Shown: positions 7,296 to 16,485, counted from the stretch's first letter. The stretch is DNA of 64,000 nucleotides from Paenibacillus campinasensis (GCF_002272015.1 NZ_NPBY01000012.1:1-64000), one strand, 5' to 3'. A program made the numbers and translations. The notes: generated by a model not told the origin, from the sequence alone.

Positions 7296-8417
7296 ATGCC
7301 GATAATCAAGAGCCGCAGCCGGAAGCTGATGTATGCCGGACTTGCAGGCGCAGGCATCGTTGGGCTGATCTGCTCTGGGGTGATCCTCTATATTCATCTG
7401 GGGCATAAGGAGCAGCTGAGCATGCAGCAGCAGCGGTATGATGAGCGGATTGCCCAAGTTGAAGAGGAGCGGATTCGTGAATTGAAAGCGATGAAATCGG
7501 CCTGGGTTCCGATCCGGGACATCCCTTCGGGCAGTTTCATTCGGGAACAGGACATCAAGGAGGTGAAGCTGCCGGCGGAAGCCGCGCCGGATCATCTGCC
7601 CGGGAAAGACCAGATCGCCGGTATGGGAACCAAGATCGAGGTCCGCAAAGGAACGCTGATCACGCAGGCGATGCTGTTCGAGGAAGAACCAACCCCCGCC
7701 GATCTCCGGCATCGGGAGATGAAATCGGTATGGCTGCCTAGCAATCTGCGCAAGGACGATGTCGTGGATATTCGTGTGCAGTTCCCGACAGGACAGGACT
7801 ACATCATCTTATCCAAGAAGAAGATTGACAGGCTGGAAAGTCCGGCATTCTGGACCACGCTGGATGAGAAGGAGATTCTGTTGCTCTCAAGCGCGATCGT
7901 GGATGCTTATCTGCATGAGGCGACGCTGTATGCGCTCACCTACGTAGAGCCCGAGCTTCAGGACAAGGCGGTTCCGACTTATCCGCCGAATGAAGAAGTG
8001 GCTAAACTCATCGCTCGCGACCCGAACATCGTGAACAAGGCGGAGAAGCACCTGGAGATTACCCTGCGCAGCACGCTGGAGGAGGATTTGGGGAAACGGA
8101 GGGCTGGTGGTCAGGTGCATGTATCCGAATATCAGGCAAGTCCGACGTTTGGAGCGAGTGCGTTCGGAGCGAGTACTTCAGGCAATGCAAGCGGGTCTGA
8201 ATCCTATACAAGCGCTCCGTACACAGTTGAAGCTCCGAGCTCCGTATCAACGAGCGGCACCGTTCTGGAGCCGGAAATGATCATGAGCAGCTCGGCTCGG
8301 CAGGACCAAAGCTCCGAGGCTGACCAAATTCTTGGTCCAAGCAGCAGTGATAAGCGGCTGATGGAAGGCGAGGATACGGAGACTGCGAATGCAGAGCTCA
8401 TCTTCACGCAGCCGTGA
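7296..8417 (+). CDS. CpaB-like SAF-domain pilus assembly protein
   Basis: The protein has 373 residues: a short basic N terminus, one transmembrane helix (about 12-35), a coiled stretch rich in Glu/Arg, then the SAF/CpaB region beginning WVPIRDIPSGSFIREQDI and continuing to about 235. The CpaB/RcpC-like core binds polysaccharide or scaffolds the pilus in characterised Tad systems. The C-terminal 110 residues are Ser/Ala/Thr-rich and of low complexity, probably a flexible extracellular tail. AAAGGAGATGATG precedes the ATG. It lies 31 nt after the kinase gene and is part of the same transcript. Confidence 0.75.
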   Translation: MPIIKSRSRKLMYAGLAGAGIVGLICSGVILYIHLGHKEQLSMQQQRYDERIAQVEEERIRELKAMKSAWVPIRDIPSGSFIREQDIKEVKLPAEAAPDHLPGKDQIAGMGTKIEVRKGTLITQAMLFEEEPTPADLRHREMKSVWLPSNLRKDDVVDIRVQFPTGQDYIILSKKKIDRLESPAFWTTLDEKEILLLSSAIVDAYLHEATLYALTYVEPELQDKAVPTYPPNEEVAKLIARDPNIVNKAEKHLEITLRSTLEEDLGKRRAGGQVHVSEYQASPTFGASAFGASTSGNASGSESYTSAPYTVEAPSSVSTSGTVLEPEMIMSSSARQDQSSEADQILGPSSSDKRLMEGEDTETANAELIFTQP

Positions 8418-8479
8418 TAGGGAAACGGACAGGTGCCAGTAAATAACCTGAATTACGGACAAAAAAGGAGGCGTATAGC

Positions 8480-9187
8480 TTGAGAACCTGGATCTTTGCA
8501 GGCATGTGCGACAAGAGCGATCTGCTGATGTACCTGTGCAAAATATTGGCGAACGGGGGCAGCAAAGTGCTGCTTGCAGATGCCGCCCATCATGCTAAAT
8601 ACACGCATTATATCTCAAGAGTGGATGCTTCGCTGAATCTGGCGGAGTTTGGCGGCTTCGATATCGCGACCCGCTTTGCGAATTACGATTCGCTGCTGGA
8701 ATACATTGAGAAGCAGGAAGGCGCCAGCTACGACTATATGATTCTCGATGTGGAGCAGCCCGAATATCTAAGGCCGGAACACTGGCATGGTGCGGACGCG
8801 CGGATATGGGTGAGCGGTTTCGAGCTTATGGGGCTCATTCAAGGCGCGGAATGGCTGAAGCGTATCGCAGAGGAAGCTTTCGGAGATTCCCCGCCTTCAT
8901 TTCATCGCATTTATATGAATGTCATCGAGGATCTGACGGATGATTCCTATATCGAAAGCTATCTGGATCACAGCGGAGTTCACTGGCTGGACGAGCCGAT
9001 CCGGATGCCGTGGGATGAGCTGGCCTATGCGCTCAAGGTGGAGAATGAACATGCTGGCCGCCTTCGGTTAAAGCCGCTGTCCAGACACTATAAACGCTCC
9101 TTGATGGAGCTTATTCGCCGGCTGACAGAGCTGGAGAGCCGTCACATCCGTCGAGCGCTCCGATTGGCGGAAAGGAGACACGCATGA
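8480..9187 (+). CDS. CpaE/MinD-like protein lacking a P-loop
   Basis: The 235-residue protein starts MRTWIFAGMCDKSDLLMYL, in the position where MinD/CpaE proteins have the deviant Walker A, but no Walker lysine is present. YDYMILDVEQPEYL fits the later Walker B-like strand. The remainder is helical and ends in a highly basic region (about 200-235). I infer a catalytically dead SIMIBI-fold paralogue that could partner the next gene. The start is TTG, with AAAGGAGG about 8 nt upstream. The gene overlaps its neighbour by 4 bp, indicating coupled translation. Confidence 0.6.
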   Translation: MRTWIFAGMCDKSDLLMYLCKILANGGSKVLLADAAHHAKYTHYISRVDASLNLAEFGGFDIATRFANYDSLLEYIEKQEGASYDYMILDVEQPEYLRPEHWHGADARIWVSGFELMGLIQGAEWLKRIAEEAFGDSPPSFHRIYMNVIEDLTDDSYIESYLDHSGVHWLDEPIRMPWDELAYALKVENEHAGRLRLKPLSRHYKRSLMELIRRLTELESRHIRRALRLAERRHA

Positions 9188-10035
9188 GGCTGATTGCAGT
9201 TTGGAGTCCGCTGCCAAGCGGCAGCGGCGCCACCGTGCTGGCATCTGCACTTCCGGTTGTGCTGGCAATGGAATACAGGGTAAGAACGCTGCTGACCCAT
9301 GGCGGAAACGCCGGGGAGCGCATAGAGCAGGCTTTCACTTTCAGGCATGAATCACTCGATACGATGGCGGCATTCCAGGATCATGGCATGGATGCACTGG
9401 CGAGAATGGCCGGGAGCGGAAGATTGCTGCCGGAGACGATCAGGGATTACACGATACCGGTCCTTTCGGAAAGGCTCGACCTGTTGACAGGCAGCCGGGA
9501 TGCCAGACATGCCTTGGATGATGTGGCATATGGGAAGTTCGCGGGTCAGGTGCTCGATACAGCGAAGCGAAGCTATGACGTCATCGTTGCCGATGCAGGC
9601 AACGGGCGTCCGCAAGGAGCGGACATGGAGCTGATCCGGACTGCAGATCTGGTCATCGTCGCCTTGAATCAGAATCTCCGTTCTTTGGAGGATGTGTGGG
9701 AGCGAAGCAGCATGCCGGACATGCTGATGGACAAAAACTGTGTGTACGCGCTGGGCAGATACGATCCGGAGATCAGCTGCACGTTGAAAAACATCAAGCG
9801 ACGTTTCCGGCTAAAGTCCGAAATGTACGGCATTCCTTACTGCTCATCTCTGGCGGATGCCTGGAATATGCGCTCCGTCATGGCCTATGTCCAGCGCAGC
9901 CGCGGCGGGCTGAACCGCAGCCGGGAGAACGCCGCCTACCGGGCATTGCGCCAGATGGCGGATTTGGCGGCCGAGCGGCTCGGTCTTCCGAGCGGTGGTA
10001 GTGTGAAAGCGAGGGGCGCGTATGTTTACGGGTAG
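9184..10035 (+). CDS. CpaE-like SIMIBI ATPase-fold protein with degenerate P-loop
   Basis: The protein has 283 residues. It begins MRLIAVWSPLPSGSGATVLA, where the P-loop of MinD/ParA/CpaE lies, but the signature and catalytic lysines are absent. YDVIVADAGNG and TADLVIVALNQNLRSLEDV match the Walker B-like strand and following segment of CpaE proteins. In Tad systems CpaE/TadZ localises the secretion machine to a site in the cell; polar or septal targeting is the likely role, ATP use doubtful. It overlaps the gene before by 4 bp and the TadA-like ATPase after by 14 bp. Confidence 0.68.
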   Translation: MRLIAVWSPLPSGSGATVLASALPVVLAMEYRVRTLLTHGGNAGERIEQAFTFRHESLDTMAAFQDHGMDALARMAGSGRLLPETIRDYTIPVLSERLDLLTGSRDARHALDDVAYGKFAGQVLDTAKRSYDVIVADAGNGRPQGADMELIRTADLVIVALNQNLRSLEDVWERSSMPDMLMDKNCVYALGRYDPEISCTLKNIKRRFRLKSEMYGIPYCSSLADAWNMRSVMAYVQRSRGGLNRSRENAAYRALRQMADLAAERLGLPSGGSVKARGAYVYG

Positions 10036-11896
10036 CTTCATGAACAGCGCTTGGATCCTTATTATCGTACTGCTGGCCTTTCTCCTTGGCTATCTTCGCT
10101 ATATCGATTCGAGAAGGCCCAAGTATGACCAGCCGCCTGCAGCTGATCCCTATTCCTTGTCTTCGATGACGGAGTATATGAAGGAGACGCTACATCAGCT
10201 GACCCACAGCCAGCTTTCCGATTTGGGCCTGCATGAAGAGGAGTACCGGCGAAGGCTGAACAAACGAAGCGAACTGAGACGCGCCTTGAAGGGCTGTGTA
10301 TCTGGGGATGTGCTGGACAAGAATTATGTGAAGGATTTTATGAAGGGGCTTCTCGTAAACGATCTGGGCTTGAATGAAGGCAATATCGAGTCGGCCATCC
10401 CGTTTGAGCAGCCGCAAGCGTTAACAGCTCAGGATAAATTTGAAATTTTGCTGTATTCGTACAAGCAGAAATACGGGCAGGACGCATTGTCAGCCATGAT
10501 AGATACCTATGATCTTGCACAGCCGCGGGTGCTGCCGCGTTACGGACAGGGGGCTGTCTATGCGGTTACGGCCGAGGATGTTGAGCACATGTTTGATTCG
10601 GAGTGGAGACCGCTTGCGTTTCAGGAGAAGCTCGATATTGTCGTGCAGCGAATATATCAGCAGTATAAAGGCTTCTCCGTCGTTGACGAGATCCGGGATC
10701 AGCGGATTGACGGAGTTAGCGGCGGTGTCAGCGGCGTGCTTGATGATGCGGGTCGCCCCGCCCCCGGGCCTGATTGGCTTCTGCCGGAGTCGTCGTCCGA
10801 CAGCCGGCCCGCTTCGGGATGTGAAAGTGTCTGGATTTTTTACAAAGGGATATCGCTTCATCTGGAATTCCTCTCGTTCGGCAGCCTGCTGGAGCTGAAG
10901 CGGGTGTGCCAGAACATCTATAAATACAATCATCCCGGACAGTTGTCGGAGGCGAGCGGCTACAAGGTGAATGAGATGAAGGACGGTTCGCGGGTCGTGG
11001 TGGTCAGGCCGCCGTTTGCGGAGTCATGGGCATTCTTTGTCCGCAAATTCGACCTCCCGAATGCAAGCTTGAATCAGCTGATCACCGGAAGCGGGGCAGA
11101 CCTTGTCATTAAACTGCTCAAATATTTGATGAGAGGCAGCCGGATTACCGCTATTACCGGCGCGCAAGGCTCGGGCAAGACAACGCTTCTGATGGCGATG
11201 GTGGAGTACATTTACGCATCCTATACGCTCAGGGTGCAGGAGATGGCGTTTGAGCTGCATTTGCGGAAAATATACAGCCGCAGAAACATTCTCAGCTTTC
11301 GCGAGACGGAGTTTATTAGCGGTCAGGCCGGCCTTGATTTGCAGAAGAAAACGGACGGCACGGTGAACATTCTGGGCGAGGTTGCCAGCGACGAAGTGGC
11401 ATCCTGGATGATTCAGATGTCGCAGGTGGCCAGCTTGTTCACGGTATTCACCCACCATGCCAAAACATTCAAGGACTTGATTCAATCCCTTCGCAATTCC
11501 TTGCTCAAGAGCGGCATGTTTCGCCAGGAGTTTATTGCCGAGCAGCAGGTGGTCAGTGTCATTAATTTTGATATTCATTTGAAGCGCGACGCTTATGGCA
11601 ATCGATTCATTGAACGGATAACCGAGTGTATTCCTTGTGATGATCATCGGATCACCGGGGAGGCGAGTTTGCCAGACGCAGCGGATGAGAATGGATCAGG
11701 TCTATGGGCTGATCGTGACGCGGCAGAGAGACCTTCCTTCATCTCGCGCAATGTAGTGGAATACCGGGATGGCGCCTATGTGACGGTGCACCGGTTGTCG
11801 GAGCGGAGCATTGCGGAGATGAGCGAGCAGATGCAGCCGGAGGACGCGCTGGAATTCCAGACGTTTCTGGCATCAGGGTGGGGGACAGCCGGATGA
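10022..11896 (+). CDS. TadA/CpaF-type secretion ATPase with N-terminal membrane helix
   Basis: The protein has 624 residues. Residues 7-25 form a membrane helix (AWILIIVLLAFLLGYL), unusual for this normally soluble motor. The C-terminal half is the secretion NTPase: Walker A GAQGSGKTT with Lys386, VNILGEVASDEVASWM as the Walker B/GEV motif, and FTVFTHHAKTFKDLIQSLRN as the His box. The middle (about 40-330) carries the N-terminal domain typical of CpaF. It should form the hexameric motor that polymerises or secretes pilin-like subunits with the following TadB/C-like protein. The first ATG at 10022 is used; a second Met at codon 7 would trim little. Confidence 0.85.
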   Translation: MFTGSFMNSAWILIIVLLAFLLGYLRYIDSRRPKYDQPPAADPYSLSSMTEYMKETLHQLTHSQLSDLGLHEEEYRRRLNKRSELRRALKGCVSGDVLDKNYVKDFMKGLLVNDLGLNEGNIESAIPFEQPQALTAQDKFEILLYSYKQKYGQDALSAMIDTYDLAQPRVLPRYGQGAVYAVTAEDVEHMFDSEWRPLAFQEKLDIVVQRIYQQYKGFSVVDEIRDQRIDGVSGGVSGVLDDAGRPAPGPDWLLPESSSDSRPASGCESVWIFYKGISLHLEFLSFGSLLELKRVCQNIYKYNHPGQLSEASGYKVNEMKDGSRVVVVRPPFAESWAFFVRKFDLPNASLNQLITGSGADLVIKLLKYLMRGSRITAITGAQGSGKTTLLMAMVEYIYASYTLRVQEMAFELHLRKIYSRRNILSFRETEFISGQAGLDLQKKTDGTVNILGEVASDEVASWMIQMSQVASLFTVFTHHAKTFKDLIQSLRNSLLKSGMFRQEFIAEQQVVSVINFDIHLKRDAYGNRFIERITECIPCDDHRITGEASLPDAADENGSGLWADRDAAERPSFISRNVVEYRDGAYVTVHRLSERSIAEMSEQMQPEDALEFQTFLASGWGTAG

Positions 11897-13968
11897 CAAC
11901 CCGACAGATTCTCTTTGGTGTGCTGCTGTTCTCCCTGCTTGCCTGCGCGCTGATCTATGCAGTCCATCTGTGGCTGACCCGGCGAAGCCGGGGCGTGTAT
12001 GTTCCGCTTCAGGACATTAGCCGGGGAGAAGGGAGGTCAGTCCGGAATTTATACAGGCAATGGCTGCAGCTGGCCTATCGTTTCTGCTTGCATGTCCCGC
12101 TTGTCAAAGGATATGTTATGCGCCTTAGACAGCGGATATCCGTTGTACACCCGTACGATGAAATATCGCTTCGTCTGGAGACGATGAAGCTGGCAGCGGT
12201 CATTACCGGAACTATGGGGATCACCGCGCTTCTGTTGATCTGGAGCAATCCGACCATCGGGTTCATATTGCTGATTATGCTGGCCTGCATCGTCATCCAT
12301 GATCTGCTGATTGAGATGTATGTCAATCGGCTGGAACGAAAACTGCTGATCCAGTCGGTGGAACTGTTCTCTCAGGTTAGACATCACTATCAACAGCACG
12401 GGATGGTGGACGAGGCGATCTATGAGGGTGCGGAATCCGCCGGTCCGGAAATTGCGCTTCATACCCACCGCATCTATCATGCGCTTGTCTCCAAGGACCC
12501 GGAGGAGGAACTGGAGAAGTATTACGAATCGGCGCCGAACCGCTATTTGAAGGCATTTGCCGGCATATCAAGGCTGGTGATGGAATTCGGGGATTACGCG
12601 CGAAAGAAAAGCTCCATTTATCTTCTTGGTTTGAGCGGCCTCACCAGAGAAATTCAGCTGGAGATATTGCGCAGGGACAAGCTGGATTATTTGCTCAAGG
12701 GCTTGAATGTCATTGCGCTTGCCCCGGTCTTTTTTGCCAAGCCGATTGAACGGTGGGCGAGAGGGAATTTCCCGGCGATGGATCAGTTTTATACGAGCAA
12801 GCTCGGCTTCATTACGAAAATATCCATCTATGTCATCATTGTCGTGGCTTACGTCCTGCTTCAAAAATTGCAGCAGCATCGGGAGACCGATTATCGGGCG
12901 GGCCTCGACAAACCGTCATGGGAGGAGCGGTTGTGCCGGATTCCGATGGTGCGCAATTTGGCGCTGATTATGGCTCCCCGGCAGGGTACGCCGGCATTTG
13001 CCAGACTGCTCCGCTTGCTGAGGGAGAGCAATACGCGTTTGAAACTGGAATGGTTTGTCGTCCGGCGATTGACGCTGTTTACGCTGGCATTTGCCCTTTC
13101 GCTATCGACCGCGGTGTTCCTCCATGTCCAGGCCAGACATCAGCTGCTCTACGCGCCGGTACCTGAGCAGCAGTCCCTCTTCGGTCAGATGAATGAAGTC
13201 CAGCTTCAAGCTGCCAAGCGGCGGGCGGAACAGGATCGGCAGTGGATGGAGCAGCTGGGGATGTCGCCTGCTGTGGATCAAGGACAAGCGGAGAAGCTGA
13301 TTGAAGAGAACGGTGCTCAGGGGATGACCCAAGAGCAGATTAAGGCTGCTGCCGACCGCGTCCTTGAGAAGCTGCGGCAGTTTGACGGGGAGTATCTGAA
13401 ATGGTGGGAGCTCGTGCTGGCGATCGCTGCCGGTCTCATCGCCTATGCATTCCCGTTGTGGATGCTGTATTTTCACCGAAAGGTACGGAACATGGAGATG
13501 CGGCATGAAGTGTATCAGTTCATGACGGTGATCTCTATCCTAAGGGGCATGGAACGTATATCGGTGGAGGGGATTCTCGAATGGTTGAACCGTTTCGCCG
13601 TCATCTTCAAGGTGCCGATCCAGAAGTGCCTGCTGCATTATGAACACGGTGCGCAGCTGGCCTTGACGGAGCTTAAGGAGGATGTCTGGTTCCCGGACTT
13701 CCAGAGGCTGGTGGACAAGCTGCTGCTGGCGGTGGACAAAGTGCCGATCCGGGAAGTGTTCGATGAGGATCTGGATGGCGAGATGGCGTTCAGCTTTGAG
13801 CAGCGAAGGCAGGAATATGAAGCGTTGATCGACACGAAGGCCGGGTGGGGTCGGATGATCGGGTTCGCCCCGATGTATGCATTGATTTTTCTGTACCTCG
13901 TGATCCCGCTCATCGGCATGAGTTTTACGCAAATGAGCATTTATTACGAGCAGATTCAGCGATTATAA
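11893..13968 (+). CDS. Double-length TadB/TadC-like (T2SS F family) membrane platform protein
   Basis: The protein has 691 residues. The N half has a helix at about 4-27 and a pair near 105-150, then T2SSF-like sequence (LLIQSVELFSQVRHHYQQ and onward) and helices near 275 and 310. The C half repeats the layout: helices near 395 and 510, a cytoplasmic T2SSF-like segment from about 530, and a terminal helix GFAPMYALIFLYLVIPLIG. Canonical Tad loci have separate TadB and TadC of about 300 residues each, so this appears to be a fusion. The ATG overlapping the TadA stop as ATGA is preferred over a GTG five codons upstream. It should be the inner-membrane platform turned by the ATPase. Confidence 0.75.
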   Translation: MTTRQILFGVLLFSLLACALIYAVHLWLTRRSRGVYVPLQDISRGEGRSVRNLYRQWLQLAYRFCLHVPLVKGYVMRLRQRISVVHPYDEISLRLETMKLAAVITGTMGITALLLIWSNPTIGFILLIMLACIVIHDLLIEMYVNRLERKLLIQSVELFSQVRHHYQQHGMVDEAIYEGAESAGPEIALHTHRIYHALVSKDPEEELEKYYESAPNRYLKAFAGISRLVMEFGDYARKKSSIYLLGLSGLTREIQLEILRRDKLDYLLKGLNVIALAPVFFAKPIERWARGNFPAMDQFYTSKLGFITKISIYVIIVVAYVLLQKLQQHRETDYRAGLDKPSWEERLCRIPMVRNLALIMAPRQGTPAFARLLRLLRESNTRLKLEWFVVRRLTLFTLAFALSLSTAVFLHVQARHQLLYAPVPEQQSLFGQMNEVQLQAAKRRAEQDRQWMEQLGMSPAVDQGQAEKLIEENGAQGMTQEQIKAAADRVLEKLRQFDGEYLKWWELVLAIAAGLIAYAFPLWMLYFHRKVRNMEMRHEVYQFMTVISILRGMERISVEGILEWLNRFAVIFKVPIQKCLLHYEHGAQLALTELKEDVWFPDFQRLVDKLLLAVDKVPIREVFDEDLDGEMAFSFEQRRQEYEALIDTKAGWGRMIGFAPMYALIFLYLVIPLIGMSFTQMSIYYEQIQRL

Positions 13969-14020
13969 ATAAGATCATTTCCCCATATAACCAAATGAAT
14001 TGTATAGGAGGCATTTATCC

Positions 14021-14479
14021 ATGAATAACGCATCTTCCGCATTAAAGGTGGCAGCAGGTATTTTTCTGACGATTGCATTGATTACGATTGTTGTTATTTT
14101 GTTTATTTCGGCACAGGAAGCGACCAAGACGGCACAAAACAATTTCTCGGACATTCAAACCGAGCTTTCCCAGGCTGCATTCACGGTGTATGACGGAACA
14201 ACCATCAGCGGTTCCCAGGTAACCAATGCGCTTAGGAAGTACAAAGACAAGGACCAGTTTGGCATCTACATCCGCACAGGCAAAAACCCGAACGGACAAT
14301 GGTATGGCAACGTGCTGAATGACCGCGGCGGCGTCAACAATCCGGATTCCAGACAGGGTGATATTACGATGACGATGAACGAGAAGAGTCCGGAATATGT
14401 CAATCCGAGCGGGAAATTCAAGGCGACGATTGTGAAGGATGATTCGAACGTGATCCGCGGCATCATCTTTGTTCAGTAG
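14021..14479 (+). CDS. Small pilin-like membrane-anchored protein
   Basis: The 152-residue protein has a short polar N terminus, then a single hydrophobic helix (about 13-32, GIFLTIALITIVVILFISA) and an extracytoplasmic domain rich in Gly, Asn and Asp. This is the layout of a Flp/TadE-type pilin or pseudopilin, but I see no clear prepilin-peptidase GxxxxEY site. AGGAGG lies 9 nt upstream of the chosen ATG. It is the best ribosome site in the operon, consistent with this being the abundant structural subunit. It lies 52 nt after the platform gene. Function is inferred from position and architecture only. Confidence 0.65.
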   Translation: MNNASSALKVAAGIFLTIALITIVVILFISAQEATKTAQNNFSDIQTELSQAAFTVYDGTTISGSQVTNALRKYKDKDQFGIYIRTGKNPNGQWYGNVLNDRGGVNNPDSRQGDITMTMNEKSPEYVNPSGKFKATIVKDDSNVIRGIIFVQ

Positions 14480-14506
14480 AACCGTTGATCGTAAAGGAGT
14501 ATGTCC

Positions 14507-14902
14507 ATGCGTGAACAAACGATAAGCATGATCGGGTTCGCGGTTTCGGCGATGCTGTTCCTGTCGGCCTGCTGGTTCTCACTCGAAATTCAGTCGGGTA
14601 TCCGCTCGGGTGTAGAGAAAGGTCTGGCCTTGACCGAGGATCAGCATTCGGGAGTCATCACCGTGCCCGGAGCGGAGCGCGGCAGAGCGATGATCTACGG
14701 AGGAAGCGAAGTATTGTTCACGCTTCGGGATGTGGAGAAAGGGCACTTCGATATCGAGGTTGGGAGCGTCCGGTTTCCAGCCGGAAGCAACCCGGAAACT
14801 GCGGACGTCTCGATCATCGATATGGCTGCCGAGTACAGTGCGGCCTACAGGCTGGGAGCAGATGGTCTTATCGAGAGTATTCGTTTCGAAAAAGTGAGGT
14901 AA
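14507..14902 (+). CDS. Small pilin-like or pseudopilin-like protein
   Basis: The 131-residue protein has an N-terminal helix (SMIGFAVSAMLFLSACWFSL) followed by an Asp/Glu-rich ectodomain. An alanine-cysteine pair follows the hydrophobic stretch, but the context is not a lipobox at a typical distance. The ATG at 14507 is chosen because AAAGGAG is 7 nt away; an ATG two codons earlier would leave only 1 nt. I do not recognise the family. Size, single helix and position in the Tad-like operon suggest a minor pilin. Confidence 0.6.
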   Translation: MREQTISMIGFAVSAMLFLSACWFSLEIQSGIRSGVEKGLALTEDQHSGVITVPGAERGRAMIYGGSEVLFTLRDVEKGHFDIEVGSVRFPAGSNPETADVSIIDMAAEYSAAYRLGADGLIESIRFEKVR

Positions 14903-14906
14903 AGGC

Positions 14907-15461
14907 ATGTCCAATAGCGTATCGAAACTGTTCGCCGCTTTTTTGGCGCTGCTTCTGATGTATGTGGTGCCCTCGGCAGAGCTGGCCAGGCGACAGGATG
15001 ATTTGTCCCGAATGGTGGTGTATCAGTCGACAACCAAATTTGTGGACAGCGTCCGCACGAAGGGGTATATTACGCCGACGATGTACAATGACTTTCTAAG
15101 GGAGCTTGAAGCCACGGGGAATGTATATGACATCGAGATGGAGCATCAGCACAAGAAGTATCATCCGGTGTATGATGATCCAGCCAATCCGGGCTCGTTC
15201 CGGAACAGCTATATGGTGGTGTATGATCATTACTATCATGCTGACCTGATCCGTTATCTGTTTCCCGAATCCACCGCGCCGCTGGATGACAGCAGCAGGG
15301 TGTACCATCTGACGGCGGGCGATATGTTTCAAATCCAGGTCCGCAGCATCAATCGCACGCCGGGCAAAATTTTTATGGACGCTCTGACAGGCTCCTATTC
15401 CGGTGACAAGGCAGCGATCGTTTTTCCATATGGGGGGCTGGTGCTCAATGAAGATTACTGA
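14907..15461 (+). CDS. Membrane-anchored protein of the Tad-like operon (minor pilin-like)
   Basis: The protein has 184 residues with one N-terminal helix (KLFAAFLALLLMYVVPSA), then RRQDDLSRMVVYQSTTKFVDSVRTKGYITPTMY. That run resembles the archaeal/TadE-like pattern in which the helix is followed by an aromatic and charged coiled stretch. The ectodomain is rich in Tyr and His. No enzymatic motif is visible. It is 4 nt after the previous gene, with GTGAGGT as ribosome site, and overlaps the next by 14 bp. A minor subunit or tip component is the likely role; this is inference from context. Confidence 0.6.
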   Translation: MSNSVSKLFAAFLALLLMYVVPSAELARRQDDLSRMVVYQSTTKFVDSVRTKGYITPTMYNDFLRELEATGNVYDIEMEHQHKKYHPVYDDPANPGSFRNSYMVVYDHYYHADLIRYLFPESTAPLDDSSRVYHLTAGDMFQIQVRSINRTPGKIFMDALTGSYSGDKAAIVFPYGGLVLNEDY

Positions 15462-16440
15462 TCTGGCCATTGCGTTTACAGCGATTTTTTTCCCTGTGTT
15501 TCTCATTCTTGGCATGCGATCAGACAGTCTGGAGCAGGTTCGGTACGTGGAGATGACGTATACCTCGGCACTCAGAACCGCTGTCCAGGATGGGGCGGCG
15601 GTGCTGAATGTGAACGAGGCGCAGCAGTATGAGGCTGCCTATGCTTCGCTTAAATACACGAGAGTTGATAAAGAACAGGCGCTGGAGGCATTCTCTCGAA
15701 CGCTGTATCACAATATGGGCATCGGGGAGGATCCCGTGGCCCAGGAAGCATTGTGGTGGTACATTCCGGCAGTAGCGGTTATCGATTATGACGGGTATTA
15801 TGTCTATGCGCTTCAGGATTACGAGGGCCCCGGCGGGGAATCGCTGCTTCAGCATCAATGGACACCGAAAATCCCGTTTGCCTGGACGGATGGCGAGGGA
15901 AGCAGCGTTCATTTTTCGCTGGACGAATATGTAGAGGTGTACGAGTCCGGCTCGGGAAGATGGCTTTCGGGTTTCAGGTCAGAGCTTGCACACGATACAT
16001 CTGTTACGCTGCTCGGTGATAAGGATAGGTTTGATCAGGTGCGGAGAAGGGCGATTGTAAATGCCGTGCAGGAAGACCTTGCGTACTATATTAGCCGCCA
16101 TAATGAGCTGGCGCTGCGAAACGGCGTTTCGTACCGGTTTGCGCTGCCTGTCATACCGCAGGAAGAGTGGATGAATACGGTGGATGATGTGGGGATGATG
16201 GCTTTCATCCAAGGGCTGCCGATAGGAGAACAGCACTACAATAACTATGCATTGGGTGGCGGAAGGCTGGTGAAGTCGCCTGTCTATGTCGGCGGCGTTG
16301 ATCCGGTCAGCGGGCTGAAATATTACTATCGCAGCTTTTGTCCATATACGTTCGAAGCGATGGAGGTGTTCCCGGGACCGAAAGCGGCAGCTGCCGCAGG
16401 CTACATGGAAAGAAGCTGTTCGAATCCCGGGGTGATATAA
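15448..16440 (+). CDS. Large membrane-anchored protein closing the Tad-like operon
   Basis: The 330-residue protein has an N-terminal helix (LAIAFTAIFFPVFLILGM) and then EMTYTSALRTAVQDGAAVL, a segment that resembles the one after the helix in the preceding gene product. The ectodomain of about 290 residues is rich in Tyr and acidic residues and carries no motif I recognise. I chose the ATG at 15448 because GGGGGG lies about 10 nt upstream; the open frame itself extends earlier. It could be a tip adhesin or assembly factor. A non-coding stretch of 133 nt and a new gene (ABC-F) follow. Confidence 0.6.
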   Translation: MKITDLAIAFTAIFFPVFLILGMRSDSLEQVRYVEMTYTSALRTAVQDGAAVLNVNEAQQYEAAYASLKYTRVDKEQALEAFSRTLYHNMGIGEDPVAQEALWWYIPAVAVIDYDGYYVYALQDYEGPGGESLLQHQWTPKIPFAWTDGEGSSVHFSLDEYVEVYESGSGRWLSGFRSELAHDTSVTLLGDKDRFDQVRRRAIVNAVQEDLAYYISRHNELALRNGVSYRFALPVIPQEEWMNTVDDVGMMAFIQGLPIGEQHYNNYALGGGRLVKSPVYVGGVDPVSGLKYYYRSFCPYTFEAMEVFPGPKAAAAAGYMERSCSNPGVI

Positions 16441-16455
16441 CTCGAAAAATGGTAG

Positions 16456-16485
16456 TTTCGGCGACGGTTCTTTCTATGCTACAAT
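16456..16485 (+). promoter_or_regulatory. Possible promoter of the ABC-F gene
   Basis: TACAAT at 16480-16485 is a good -10, with a weak TTTCGG at 16456-16461 (18-nt spacer). The transcript would have an AT-rich leader of about 80 nt before the ABC-F start codon. Only the -10 is convincing. Confidence 0.35.
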
